Source: Chitinophagaceae bacterium (GTDB lineage: Bacteria; Bacteroidota; Bacteroidia; Chitinophagales; Chitinophagaceae). From it: a stretch of DNA of 64,000 bases. The stretch lies in the NCBI GenBank assembly GCA_947488765.1, contig CANLAE010000004.1, positions 1 through 64,000 on the forward strand, read 5' to 3'. This document shows positions 1 to 8,730 of this stretch, one piece after another. Made by a program: the position numbers and the translations under genes. A model generated the notes under the pieces. That model did no database searches and was not told the origin of the DNA. It saw nothing but the letters and a program-made list of their open reading frames with translations. Position 1 is the stretch's first letter. Each line of letters begins with the position of its first letter.

Positions 1-150
1 TGGGTTGCCGTTAAAAGTTCCATTCCAGGCTTTAGGGTAACCTTTATCAGATTTAAAAATTAAGTTTCCCCCTCTGTTGTAAACTTCTGCAATTAAGTTG
101 GGATAAGCACCGATTGCTTTGATTTCCGAATTATTATAGGTACTTTCATT
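1..150 (-). pseudogene. Fragment of gliding motility-associated C-terminal (CHU_C-type) domain
   Basis: Read on the minus strand from 150 toward the left edge, the sequence encodes about 50 residues that look like the end-domain of large secreted Bacteroidota proteins: an IKAIGAYPNLIAEVYNRGG segment, then a K-G-Y-P-K-A-W-N-G-T stretch. In intact family members this is the rwG...vf.s.GY...WdG core. The codon immediately upstream in frame (151-153) is TAA, and there is no start codon or signal peptide in this frame, so within the window it is a headless remnant. An ATG at 149-147 lies in another frame and stops after 18 codons. The continuation to the left is not visible. Confidence 0.6.
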
Positions 151-262
151 TTAATACACCCTATATTAAAAAATTATTTATTTGTGCGGGTGTTACAACA
201 AAAGTATTTTCGCCATATCATCAAAACTAATCTTTGTTAGTTTGTTATTAACTTTTATATAA

Positions 263-1435
263 ATGTTTACAAATCAGGAAATTAATTTAGATATTTTAAA
301 AAAAAGGGCCTTCAATTTAAGGTGGGCTTCTGTGCCTGAAGGTGTTATTCCCTTAACCGCTGCCGATCCCGATTTTCCCTGCGCTCCTGAAATTGCAGAA
401 GCAATAAATCGTTATACTTCTGATCGTTATTTTTCTTATGCACCTGCCGAAGGGCATTTGTTTTTTAGAGAGGCTGTTGCAAACTTTCACGTTACCAAGC
501 GAAATCTTAATACCAAACCCGATTGTGTAATTGCAGTAGACAGTGCAGCATATGGCATACAAATGGTTTGTAAAGCATTTATCCAAAGTGGAGATGAAGC
601 TATTGTATTCAATCCCGTAGATTTTTTATTTAAATATTGTGTTGAGGCAAACAAAGGAGTTGCTATTCCTTTTCCTGTTCCATTACAGCCGGATGCTGGC
701 ATTGATTTTGAGTTATTAGAAGGGTTAATTACTCATAAAACAAAAATGATTTGTTTGTGTAATCCTTTAAATCCAACCGGAAAAGTATTTACAAAAGCTG
801 AATTGGAACAATTAGGAAATTTAGCTGTAAAACATCAACTGATTATTTTATCAGATGAAATTTGGAGTGATATTGTTTTTGCTCCTAATGTTTATAATAG
901 TATAGCTTCGGTTAATGAGGCAATACAACAGCAAACTATTATTGTAACCGGCTACAGCAAGTCTTATGGTTTAGCGGGGTTAAGAGTAGGTGCAGTAATT
1001 GCTCCCAATGATATTTTGTTTGAAAAATTAATGATTGCATCCGGACATCAATCAACGGTACATGGCTGTAATGTGTTGGCGCAAGTTGCAGTCACTTCTG
1101 CATTAAATGAATGTGAATATTGGCTTCAGAATTTTGTTGCCCATTTAACAAATATGCGTAACATTTGTGTAGAAGGGTTGAATAAAATTAATGGTATTTA
1201 TTGCCCTTCACCTCAAGGGTGTTATTTGGTTTTTCCTGATATTACAGCCACCGGATTTACTGCATCGGAATTGCAGACAATACTGTTAGAAAAAGCCAAA
1301 GTAGCTGTTGTACCTGGTTTGAGCCAATGGTTTGGAGAAAGAGCTGCAGGACACATTCGAATTAGTTTTGCAACTTCAGATGAAATAATACAAGAGAGTT
1401 TATATAGAATAACGAAAGCCATGAGTAACTTATGA
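263..1435 (+). CDS. PLP-dependent aminotransferase / C-S lyase-like enzyme (fold type I)
   Basis: The 390-residue protein has the length and layout of class I/II aminotransferases, with the overall look of the PatB/MalY C-S lyase branch. An N-terminal PLTAADPDFP segment matches the substrate-side loop of that branch. The CNPLNPTGKV and LSDEIWSDIVF motifs are the Asn and Asp elements of the cofactor site. SKSYGLAGLRVGA contains the Lys expected to form the Schiff base, and a C-terminal HIRISFA arginine would bind the carboxylate. The stop overlaps the next start (ATGA at 1432-1435), so it is probably translationally coupled to the FAD monooxygenase-DsbA fusion. Whether it transaminates or cleaves a C-S bond cannot be decided from sequence, and no close functional match is claimed. 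Confidence 0.85.
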   Translation: MFTNQEINLDILKKRAFNLRWASVPEGVIPLTAADPDFPCAPEIAEAINRYTSDRYFSYAPAEGHLFFREAVANFHVTKRNLNTKPDCVIAVDSAAYGIQMVCKAFIQSGDEAIVFNPVDFLFKYCVEANKGVAIPFPVPLQPDAGIDFELLEGLITHKTKMICLCNPLNPTGKVFTKAELEQLGNLAVKHQLIILSDEIWSDIVFAPNVYNSIASVNEAIQQQTIIVTGYSKSYGLAGLRVGAVIAPNDILFEKLMIASGHQSTVHGCNVLAQVAVTSALNECEYWLQNFVAHLTNMRNICVEGLNKINGIYCPSPQGCYLVFPDITATGFTASELQTILLEKAKVAVVPGLSQWFGERAAGHIRISFATSDEIIQESLYRITKAMSNL

Positions 1436-3360
1436 AAGTAGTCATTATTGGTGGTGGTATTGCTGGTATGGCAACTGCAATTTTATTACGTAAAAAGGGT
1501 ATCGATTTTTCTTTGAATGAAAGAGATGAAAGTTTGCCAAAATTTGGCCATGCTTTTCTAATTCATCCAGATGCTATGGAAATATTGGATGTTATTTCGG
1601 AAGTTAATCCTGATATTGAATTGCCCGGGAAAATTATAGATAGAATTGTAATGAAAAGACCTGATAATTCTATAGTACAGATATCAGAACTTGATTCTTG
1701 GATTTGCATTCAACGTTTACGCATTATCGAATTTTTAACTTCTTTTTTAGGAGTGGAACAAATAAAATTTGATAGACAATTTTCTCATTTTATATATGAT
1801 GGAGACAAGGCAATAGCAGCGGTATTTACCAATGGAGAAATTGAATACGGAGATGTTTTTATTGGCGCTGATGGGGCACATTCTTTGGTGCGTAACTCAT
1901 TATTTGGAGAAGTGGAATTCTCAAGGGTTGAAGTAAAAGAAATTGTTGGTGTAGTTGAAAATCCACAACTTATTTCAAAATTTGCCAATACATTTATAAA
2001 GTACATGAGCGATTCAATTGGACTTGCTGTAGGTCTAATTCCTTGTTCTGAAGAAAAAATGGTTTGGTTTATGCAATATGACATCAACCTAGAACAAGGA
2101 AATGTAAAATTGCCGGAAGAATTAAAAAATCATTGTACTAAATTATTGGCCAATTTCCCTGCTGAAGTACAAGAGGTAATTTCTTCCAATGATTTTTCTA
2201 ATAACTATATCTGGAGGTCTACAGACTTTGATTTGCTACCAAGTTTTCACAAAAATAATGTTGTGCTCATTGGTGATGCAGCACATGTGGCAATGCCATT
2301 TACAAGCGCAGGTACAACCAATGCATTACTTGATGCTTATAAAATAACTGAAGTTTTGGGAAGTGGAGAAAAACTTGCAGATGCTTTTGCAGATTATTAC
2401 CAAGTCAGAGCTTCAATTGTAGGAAAACAAATTCAGTTGGGTAGAGAAATAAAATATAATTTTTTACACCAATCATCAGAAGAGGTAAAATTGCCTTTGA
2501 TAGTAAATCAGAAGAACAACGAAGAGGCTGAAATTAAAAAGAAAGTTAAAATTTTATATTTTACAGATCCGGTTTGTTCTACCTCTTGGTTGGTTCAACC
2601 ACAACTTCGAAAATTAGCTTTAGAATATGGCGAATATTTTGAATTGAAATACTATATGGGTGGGTTGTTACCTAATTGGGATGATTATAATCCTTTTGGG
2701 CCAGAGAAGCAAAGTGATGCTGCATCATATTGGCAAGCATTATCAGAAGAACACCAAATGCAAATATCTTCTGATGTTTGGTTAAATTCTCCATTGTCTT
2801 CATCATTTCCGCCTTCAATAGCGCTTAAAGCTGCACAGTTGCAAAATAAAATCAAGGCATATCATTTTCACAGAAGAATAAAAGAGTTATTGTTTGTTGA
2901 AAGTAAAAATATTACAGAAATCAGTTTACTTTTAAATACTGCTGAAGAAGTTGGATTGGATACAAAACAACTATCAGATGATATTGGCGAAATAGCATTT
3001 GTACAGTTTAATGAAGATCTAAATAGGGCATCCGATTTAAACATTTCGGTCCTCCCTACTTTTATTTTATCAAATGATTTGGGTGAAAAAATTAGGTTTG
3101 AAGGGTATCAGGAGTTTGAAACATTGGAAAATGCAATTTTGCAATTAATCCCATACGCAAAAAAGGATTTAAGAAAAAGAGAACCGATAGAGTTATTTAG
3201 ATTTTTTCAAAGTTTAACCACGCATGAGTTTGCTTATTTGATGGGTATAACCCCACTGCAAACCGAAATAATATTAAAAAATCTTTATCAGATTGGGGTT
3301 ATTTATAAGAAAACAAGCAAGGCTGGAATTATCTGGATTTTGAATCAAGGGATGTTATAA
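1432..3360 (+). CDS. FAD-dependent monooxygenase fused to a DsbA-like thioredoxin domain
   Basis: This 642-residue protein is a two-part fusion. Residues 1 to about 365 form a group A flavoprotein monooxygenase: the N-terminal GGGIAGMATAILL dinucleotide fold, the GADGAHSLVR motif, and the GDAAHVAMPFTSAGTTNA motif that contacts FAD. Residues about 370-585 resemble the DsbA/FrnE/SpxH branch of thioredoxin-fold proteins, beginning KILYFTDPVCSTSW and containing the cis-Pro region NISVLPTFILS. The active-site Cys is residue 382, but the second Cys of a CxxC motif is Ser385, so dithiol chemistry is unlikely. The last 50 residues look like a small winged helix. Both halves appear intact and no frameshift is needed. 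It overlaps the PLP enzyme by 4 bases. Substrate unknown. Confidence 0.85.
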   Translation: MKVVIIGGGIAGMATAILLRKKGIDFSLNERDESLPKFGHAFLIHPDAMEILDVISEVNPDIELPGKIIDRIVMKRPDNSIVQISELDSWICIQRLRIIEFLTSFLGVEQIKFDRQFSHFIYDGDKAIAAVFTNGEIEYGDVFIGADGAHSLVRNSLFGEVEFSRVEVKEIVGVVENPQLISKFANTFIKYMSDSIGLAVGLIPCSEEKMVWFMQYDINLEQGNVKLPEELKNHCTKLLANFPAEVQEVISSNDFSNNYIWRSTDFDLLPSFHKNNVVLIGDAAHVAMPFTSAGTTNALLDAYKITEVLGSGEKLADAFADYYQVRASIVGKQIQLGREIKYNFLHQSSEEVKLPLIVNQKNNEEAEIKKKVKILYFTDPVCSTSWLVQPQLRKLALEYGEYFELKYYMGGLLPNWDDYNPFGPEKQSDAASYWQALSEEHQMQISSDVWLNSPLSSSFPPSIALKAAQLQNKIKAYHFHRRIKELLFVESKNITEISLLLNTAEEVGLDTKQLSDDIGEIAFVQFNEDLNRASDLNISVLPTFILSNDLGEKIRFEGYQEFETLENAILQLIPYAKKDLRKREPIELFRFFQSLTTHEFAYLMGITPLQTEIILKNLYQIGVIYKKTSKAGIIWILNQGML

Positions 3361-3447
3361 TAATTAAAAAATTATAATTTGGATATACTGTTTTATCTAT
3401 TTTGATTTTTTCTTTTAAACGAATTTATTACACCAAATTAATATTAT

Positions 3448-4491
3448 ATGATTTCAACTAAAGCATACGCTGCACAAAGTAAAACAACCCCATTAGCTCC
3501 ATTTATTTTTTTTAGAAGAAACGTAAAAGAATCTGATGTACATATAGAAATTTTATTTTGTGGCGTTTGTCACTCAGATATTCATCAAGCAAGAGATGAG
3601 TGGGGTGGTGCTATGTACCCAATGGTTCCGGGGCATGAAATTGTTGGAAAAATAATTTCCATAGGAGAAAAAGTGACCAACTTTAAAATTGGTGAAACTG
3701 TTGGTGTTGGCGTAATGATAGATAGTTGCAGAGAATGTAAAAATTGTAAAAATGATTTAGAACAATACTGCGATGAAGGTATTACCGGTACTTACAATGC
3801 AATAGAAAGAGATGGTAAAACTGTTGCTCAGGGTGGTTATTCCAATCAAATTGTTGTTGACGAAAAATATGTATTACACATTTCTGATAAATTGGATTTA
3901 AGTGCTGCTGCACCCTTATTGTGCGCAGGCATTACAACATACTCCCCATTGCGTTATGCAGGTGTTACAAAGGGTATGAAAGTTGGTGTGATTGGTTTGG
4001 GTGGCTTAGGACATATGGCTGTAAAATTTGCAGTAGCTTTTGGTGCTGAGGTAACCGTTTTAAGTACTTCTCCCCACAAAGAAACAGACGCAAAGAAATT
4101 AGGAGCGCATCAGTTTTTATTAACTACAGATGAAAATCAAATGGCTTCTTATAAAAGATATTTTAATGTTTTGTTAGATGCAGTTTCTGCCAATCATAAT
4201 TATACCAAGTACCTTGATTTGTTGGATATTGATGGCAAATTATTGGTGGTTGGTTTGCCACAGGAACAGCCGAAAGTTTCTCCGTTTTCTTTAATAACTA
4301 ATCGCAGAAGTATCATTGGATCTATGATTGGAGGTATCAAAGAAACTCAGGAAATGCACGATTTTTGTGCGCTTCACAATATTGTTTCTGAGGTTGAAGT
4401 AATACCAATGAATGCTATCAATGAAGCATATGAAAGAATGATTAAAGGGGATGTAAAATATCGTTTTGTAATTGACACTTCAACCTTGTAG
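3448..4491 (+). CDS. Zinc-dependent NAD(P) alcohol dehydrogenase (cinnamyl-alcohol dehydrogenase type)
   Basis: The protein is a medium-chain dehydrogenase/reductase of 347 residues, normal for the family. CGVCHSD and GHEIVG supply catalytic-zinc ligands. The structural-zinc loop is CRECKNCKNDLEQYC. The GLGGLGHMAVKFA segment is the Rossmann-fold nucleotide-binding turn. It most resembles YahK/cinnamyl-alcohol dehydrogenases, which reduce aldehydes with NADPH. An 87-base AT-rich gap separates it from the FAD-DsbA fusion gene, so cotranscription is possible but not shown. Confidence 0.9.
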   Translation: MISTKAYAAQSKTTPLAPFIFFRRNVKESDVHIEILFCGVCHSDIHQARDEWGGAMYPMVPGHEIVGKIISIGEKVTNFKIGETVGVGVMIDSCRECKNCKNDLEQYCDEGITGTYNAIERDGKTVAQGGYSNQIVVDEKYVLHISDKLDLSAAAPLLCAGITTYSPLRYAGVTKGMKVGVIGLGGLGHMAVKFAVAFGAEVTVLSTSPHKETDAKKLGAHQFLLTTDENQMASYKRYFNVLLDAVSANHNYTKYLDLLDIDGKLLVVGLPQEQPKVSPFSLITNRRSIIGSMIGGIKETQEMHDFCALHNIVSEVEVIPMNAINEAYERMIKGDVKYRFVIDTSTL

Positions 4492-4596
4492 TAATCGGTT
4501 TTTGAAATTAATAAATTAAATTTTTAGTGGAAATATTTATCAAGTAATAAACGAGTTTTTTTAAGTAAATATTGTTTAAATTATTGGATTCTTAAG

Positions 4597-4626
4597 TTGT
4601 ATTTCCATTTAAACAACACATCTTTG
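4597..4626 (+). promoter_or_regulatory. Candidate Bacteroidota sigma-A promoter for the mbnP-like gene
   Basis: TTG at 4597-4599 is followed after exactly 19 bases by CATCTTTG at 4619-4626, one mismatch from the TAnnTTTG -7 box. The ATG at 4632 is only 5 bases beyond the box, so the transcript would be leaderless or nearly so. Confidence 0.5.
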
Positions 4627-4631
4627 TTGTC

Positions 4632-5333
4632 ATGAAATCAGGTATTGCAGTTTTTGTTGTTTTTTTTTCAATGAATACCTGTGTGCTTTTTGCACAAACA
4701 ACTTCAAATACAACATTAAATTTTAATCCAAAATTTGGTAATGCTGATTTACAATTAAATGATGCTGTTTACACTACAAAAATCAATGACAGCATTTGGA
4801 TAGATGTTTTTAAATGCTATGTTTCAAATATTGCATTATTACAAAATGGAAAAGTAGTCTGGCAGAAAAAAAATAGTTTTCATCTTATTAATATAGCTAA
4901 TCAACAATCATTGCAGTTGATGCTTCAAACACCTGCTGCACTTGCATTTGATGCAATCCAGTTAAATGTAGGAATAGATAGTACGACAAATGTTGCTGGG
5001 GCAATGGGTGGAGATCTAGATCCTACAAATGGAATGTACTGGACCTGGCAAAGTGGTTACATCAATATTAAATTAGAAGGCAGAAGCAATAAATGCTTAA
5101 CACGAAACAATGCTTTTACTTTTCATTTGGGAGGTTACCAGTTTCCGTACAATGCTTTGCAGAAAATTACCATTCCTATTCAGCAAATAAAAAAAATAAA
5201 CCTTGTAATTGATATTCAAAAATTTATCTCATCAATTGATTTAACCACACAAAATCAAATCATGTCTCCTGGGAAATCTGCGATGTTTCTTTCCAATCAA
5301 TTTTCCACAATTTTTTCTGAATTAAAACAATGA
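4632..5333 (+). CDS. MbnP-like secreted copper-associated protein
   Basis: The 233-residue protein has a signal peptide ending near VLFAQ and matches the MbnP-like family: a beta-rich body with the signature GDLDPTNGMYWTWQSGYIN (about 127-145) and the later FHLGGYQ segment. In methanotrophs MbnP is a periplasmic protein in which a tryptophan is oxidised to kynurenine by the di-haem enzyme MbnH, giving a copper site. The candidate tryptophans here are W137 and W139. The next gene is an MbnH-type enzyme that overlaps by ATGA, which strongly supports the assignment. No methanobactin biosynthesis genes are present. Copper binding here is inferred from the family. Confidence 0.8.
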   Translation: MKSGIAVFVVFFSMNTCVLFAQTTSNTTLNFNPKFGNADLQLNDAVYTTKINDSIWIDVFKCYVSNIALLQNGKVVWQKKNSFHLINIANQQSLQLMLQTPAALAFDAIQLNVGIDSTTNVAGAMGGDLDPTNGMYWTWQSGYINIKLEGRSNKCLTRNNAFTFHLGGYQFPYNALQKITIPIQQIKKINLVIDIQKFISSIDLTTQNQIMSPGKSAMFLSNQFSTIFSELKQ

Positions 5334-6349
5334 AAAAAGTAAGTATTGTTTTTTCGTTACTAATTTTTGTATTGACTGCTTTTGTATCAGTATCGCAACT
5401 ATTTGTTGTGCCAAAAGGATGGCCCAAACAGGGTTATGATTTTTCTAGAAATCCATTATCTAATGAAAAGATTGCATTAGGAAGAGCATTGTTTTATGAT
5501 CCAGTACTTTCAAAAAATAACACTATTTCATGCGCAAGTTGTCACAATCCTTATAATGCATTTGCACATGCAGACCACCAATTGAGCCATGGCATTGAAG
5601 ATAAAATTGGTAAACGTAATGCACCTGCTTTGGTAAACTTAGCTTGGCAAAAAAAGTTTATGTGGGATGGAGCAATCAATCATCTTGATATGCAATCGCT
5701 TTTTCCAATTACGCATCCTGATGAAATGGGCGAACAATTAGATCAGGTAATTTCTAAACTCAAAGGCGCAACTATTTATCCAAAATTATTTTATAAAGCT
5801 TATCAAGACAGCGTTATTACAGGCGAGCATCTATTAAAAGCAATTGCTCAATTCATGCTTACATTGGTGAGTTCAAATTCGAAATACGATAGTGTAATGC
5901 GGCATCAAGCTGTATTTTCAAACCAGGAAAAAAATGGTTATCAATTATTCAAAAAAAATTGCAATTCTTGTCATACAGAACCTTTATTTACAAATCATGA
6001 ATTTGAAAATAATGGATTGCCAATTAATAAAATATTGAAAGATTTTGGCAGAATGAAAGTAACTGGTTTAGTTACTGATTCTCTAAAATTTAAAGTGCCT
6101 ACTTTACGAAATATTCAATATTCATCACCCTATATGCACGATGGGAGATTTGCAAGATTGCAAGATGTTTTAAAACATTATACATTAAGCATTCAAAAGA
6201 GTGCAACACTTTCTCAGAAGCTTCAACAACCAATTGTTTTGACATCCAATGAAAGAGTGGATATTATTGCTTTTTTACTGACTCTAACAGATAATTCATT
6301 TATATCCAACCCCAACTTCAACTATCCTAAATATAACTTATATCCATAG
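5330..6349 (+). CDS. MbnH-like di-haem cytochrome c peroxidase family protein
   Basis: The protein has 339 residues, a signal peptide or N-terminal anchor, and two haem c motifs, CASCH (68-72) and CNSCH (211-215), as in the CcpA/MauG/MbnH family. Other family landmarks are the GKRNAPALVNLAW and FMWDGAINHLDMQ segments and the VPTLRNIQYSSPYMHDGRF stretch near the second haem. It should act in the periplasm. MbnH is known to modify a Trp of MbnP, and the 4-base overlap with the upstream mbnP-like gene makes that partner the obvious substrate. A general peroxidase role cannot be excluded. Confidence 0.88.
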   Translation: MKKVSIVFSLLIFVLTAFVSVSQLFVVPKGWPKQGYDFSRNPLSNEKIALGRALFYDPVLSKNNTISCASCHNPYNAFAHADHQLSHGIEDKIGKRNAPALVNLAWQKKFMWDGAINHLDMQSLFPITHPDEMGEQLDQVISKLKGATIYPKLFYKAYQDSVITGEHLLKAIAQFMLTLVSSNSKYDSVMRHQAVFSNQEKNGYQLFKKNCNSCHTEPLFTNHEFENNGLPINKILKDFGRMKVTGLVTDSLKFKVPTLRNIQYSSPYMHDGRFARLQDVLKHYTLSIQKSATLSQKLQQPIVLTSNERVDIIAFLLTLTDNSFISNPNFNYPKYNLYP

Positions 6350-6460
6350 AAAAAGGATTTTCAATATTATTTCGTCAAACTGTCAAAAAAATAAAGAAGT
6401 ATAAATAAAAATTTACTAAGTACTATATTGGTTTTGATTTCTATTTACACAAATACACAA

Positions 6461-7219
6461 ATGAATCTGGCAATTACAAGCTGGATGAGAAATACAACAT
6501 ATGCAGTTGGGTTTAATAATTTTACAATTTAATTTACAGAGCGATTATCATAGAACAACTGTCGCATACGTTTCTGCTTATGATATTCCTGTATATTCCA
6601 TGGTACAAGGCAAACAAATCTAAATACTCCAAGCAACCAAAATATATTTCTTTATTCACTCTTTATCGGGTAAAAAACAGGTACTAAAATAAATACAGTT
6701 CTAGGTGCTATTGGAATTTGGGAAAATGGTGTGCGAAATTACAATCCTTAAGATGGGTATTATTGGAATATTACCACAAATGCAATTACATAAGGAGTTA
6801 CTCAAAATGGCTATAACAGAAATACATATATTAGGAAGGAGTAAATTGATGGATCTTCCATCATGGGATTAGATACTTGTCACGGACACATTGGTAGCAA
6901 TGGGGTTTATCATTATCATGGCACAACAAATTATCCTTATGTAGTTGGTGCAATGAAAGGAAAAGTAACACCTGATCCGGCAACTCCAGCTCCTGAAAAT
7001 CAAATATTACCACAGGCATTTGCTTCGCCAATTCAACCTGCTACAACTCCTTTAAATGGAGCACAAATTACTGCCTATGCTTCAACAGGTACAAATGCTT
7101 ATAAACTAACTTACAAGCGTGGTACAAAATTTGGATATGTAGATTATAGTCGGTTTTTTGCAAACAATAAAACTACTTACACTTTTATACAAACTGATAC
7201 TGCAGGAACTGTTGTTTAA
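6461..7219 (+). pseudogene. Decayed YHYH-domain protein gene
   Basis: Homology to YHYH-domain proteins can be followed across several frames interrupted by stops. It begins MNLAITSWMRNTTYAVGFNN at 6461, with a stop at the end of that segment. It resumes in another frame as HRTTVAYVSAYDIPVYSMV, then GAIGIWENGVRNYNP, a stop, and DGYYWN. The last open piece is 6863-7219 and carries GLDTCHGH and GVYHYH, the His-rich core that names the family. At least four stops or frame changes are spread along it, so this is genuine decay rather than one sequencing error. The tail (YKLTYKRGTKFGYVDYS) is open to 7219 and could be translated on its own, but it has no signal peptide. YHYH proteins are usually secreted. 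It lies downstream of the MbnP/MbnH pair, suggesting a former association. Confidence 0.7.
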
Positions 7220-7494
7220 AATCAGTATATAAGATAAATAGTATAAATTATATGTAAACTAGTTGGCAGTTTTTTTAGCTACTATTTGAATATCTTGTAA
7301 TAAATCCAATAGTTCTCAAGGCACCACTACAGATAATTACATAGGAACTGGTTCAATTACAAAAGGATTACCAACAACAACTATTATTGGTATGTATATT
7401 TATGTCAGGAAAAAGATTACTTCTAAATTAGTGTAGATATTTATTGTTATTAAGATTCACAACTAATTAATTTTTTTATTTCTTTTATTTGCAT
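7220..7494. other. AT-rich intergenic stretch
   Basis: This is the end of the YHYH remnant and the leader of the glycosyltransferase gene. No hairpin terminator, RNA gene or clear promoter was recognised. A short stretch near 7310-7400 still looks like eroded coding sequence, but no homology could be assigned. Confidence 0.4.
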
Positions 7495-8697
7495 ATGGGC
7501 TATTACACTTTTATATTCTGGATACTTATTGCATTATTGGTGTATGCCTACCTTGGTTATGGAGTTCTTGCATGGTTTATGGGCTTTATACAATCCATAT
7601 TCAAAGCTCCAAAAGCTGTTTCACTTCAATCAGATTTGCCTTCAATCGCAATCATCATACCTGCATACAATGAAGGAATTGCATTGAAAGATAAAGTTGA
7701 AAATACTTTAACCCTAGATTATCCTTCCAACCTTGTTCAAATTATTATTGTAACCGATGGAAGTACGGATGCTTCTGCAAATATGCTTAAAGACTTTCCT
7801 CAAATTTTGCATTTACATCAAAACGAACGCAAAGGAAAAATGTCGGCAATCAATAGGGCAATGACTTTTGTTCAGCAACCAATCGTTGTATTTTCCGATG
7901 CCAATACTTTACTCAATACAAATGCAATTCGTGAAATGGTAAAGCATTACGCCAATGAAAAAGTTGGTGGTGTTGCAGGAGAAAAAAAAGTAATGGTTTC
8001 TTCTACAAAAAATATCATTGGTATTGGTGAAGGGTTCTATTGGCAATATGAAAGTGCCATGAAGCAACTGGATAGTGATTTATATACTGTTGTTGCAGCT
8101 GCCGGTGAATTGTTTTCTATGCGTACTCAATTGTTTTCACCTTTACCGGAAGATACTATATTGGATGATTTAATGCTTGCAATTTCAATTTGCAAACAAG
8201 GCTATACCATTACTTATGAAAAAAATGCTTATGCAATAGAAGCCCCATCTATTAATCTTGCAGAGGAACGAAAAAGAAAAATTCGCATTGCATCTGGCGC
8301 TGCACAAGCAGTTGCAAGAGTTGGCATTTTCCCTTCTGCTACCAATTGGATGCTCAATTTTCAATTTTTTTCCCGTAGGGTAATACGATGGCTGGTAAGT
8401 CCAATATCGCTGCCCATTTTATTTTTAATTAATTGTGTGCTTGTTTTTTATTGCAATACTTCACCATTATACCAACTGCTATTTATTTTGCAGGTGTTGT
8501 TTTATACAATGGCTTGCATTGGTTGGTTAATGTACAAATCGGGGAAAAAAAGTTTGTTGTTTTTTGCACCTTTTTATTTTGTTTTTATGAATGGGTGCAT
8601 GCTAATTGGTTTTATAAAGCAAATATTCAAACCTCAAAAAGGAACTTGGGAAAAAGCACAAAGAGCTTCAATTTTTACCGCCGATACAATTTTGTAG
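7495..8697 (+). CDS. Membrane glycosyltransferase, family 2
   Basis: The 400-residue protein starts at the ATG at 7495; a TTG two codons earlier is less likely. It has one N-terminal membrane segment, a cytoplasmic GT-A catalytic domain (IAIIIPAYNEG, IVTDGSTDAS, FSDANTLL as the DxD-type motif, and ILDDLML as the catalytic acidic region), then three to four C-terminal membrane helices. This is the architecture of GT2 enzymes that make or extrude polysaccharides such as poly-N-acetylglucosamine, though the acceptor cannot be predicted. There is no polysaccharide cluster around it. The following gatC starts 34 bases after its stop. Confidence 0.88.
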   Translation: MGYYTFIFWILIALLVYAYLGYGVLAWFMGFIQSIFKAPKAVSLQSDLPSIAIIIPAYNEGIALKDKVENTLTLDYPSNLVQIIIVTDGSTDASANMLKDFPQILHLHQNERKGKMSAINRAMTFVQQPIVVFSDANTLLNTNAIREMVKHYANEKVGGVAGEKKVMVSSTKNIIGIGEGFYWQYESAMKQLDSDLYTVVAAAGELFSMRTQLFSPLPEDTILDDLMLAISICKQGYTITYEKNAYAIEAPSINLAEERKRKIRIASGAAQAVARVGIFPSATNWMLNFQFFSRRVIRWLVSPISLPILFLINCVLVFYCNTSPLYQLLFILQVLFYTMACIGWLMYKSGKKSLLFFAPFYFVFMNGCMLIGFIKQIFKPQKGTWEKAQRASIFTADTIL

Positions 8698-8730
8698 CAC
8701 CTTTATTATTTTTAAAACTAACTTCATTCA

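Noticed and set aside
6863-7219. A separate functional 118-residue YHYH gene
   Set aside because: It lacks a signal peptide and the N-terminal half of the family, and the missing part can be traced just upstream in broken frames.
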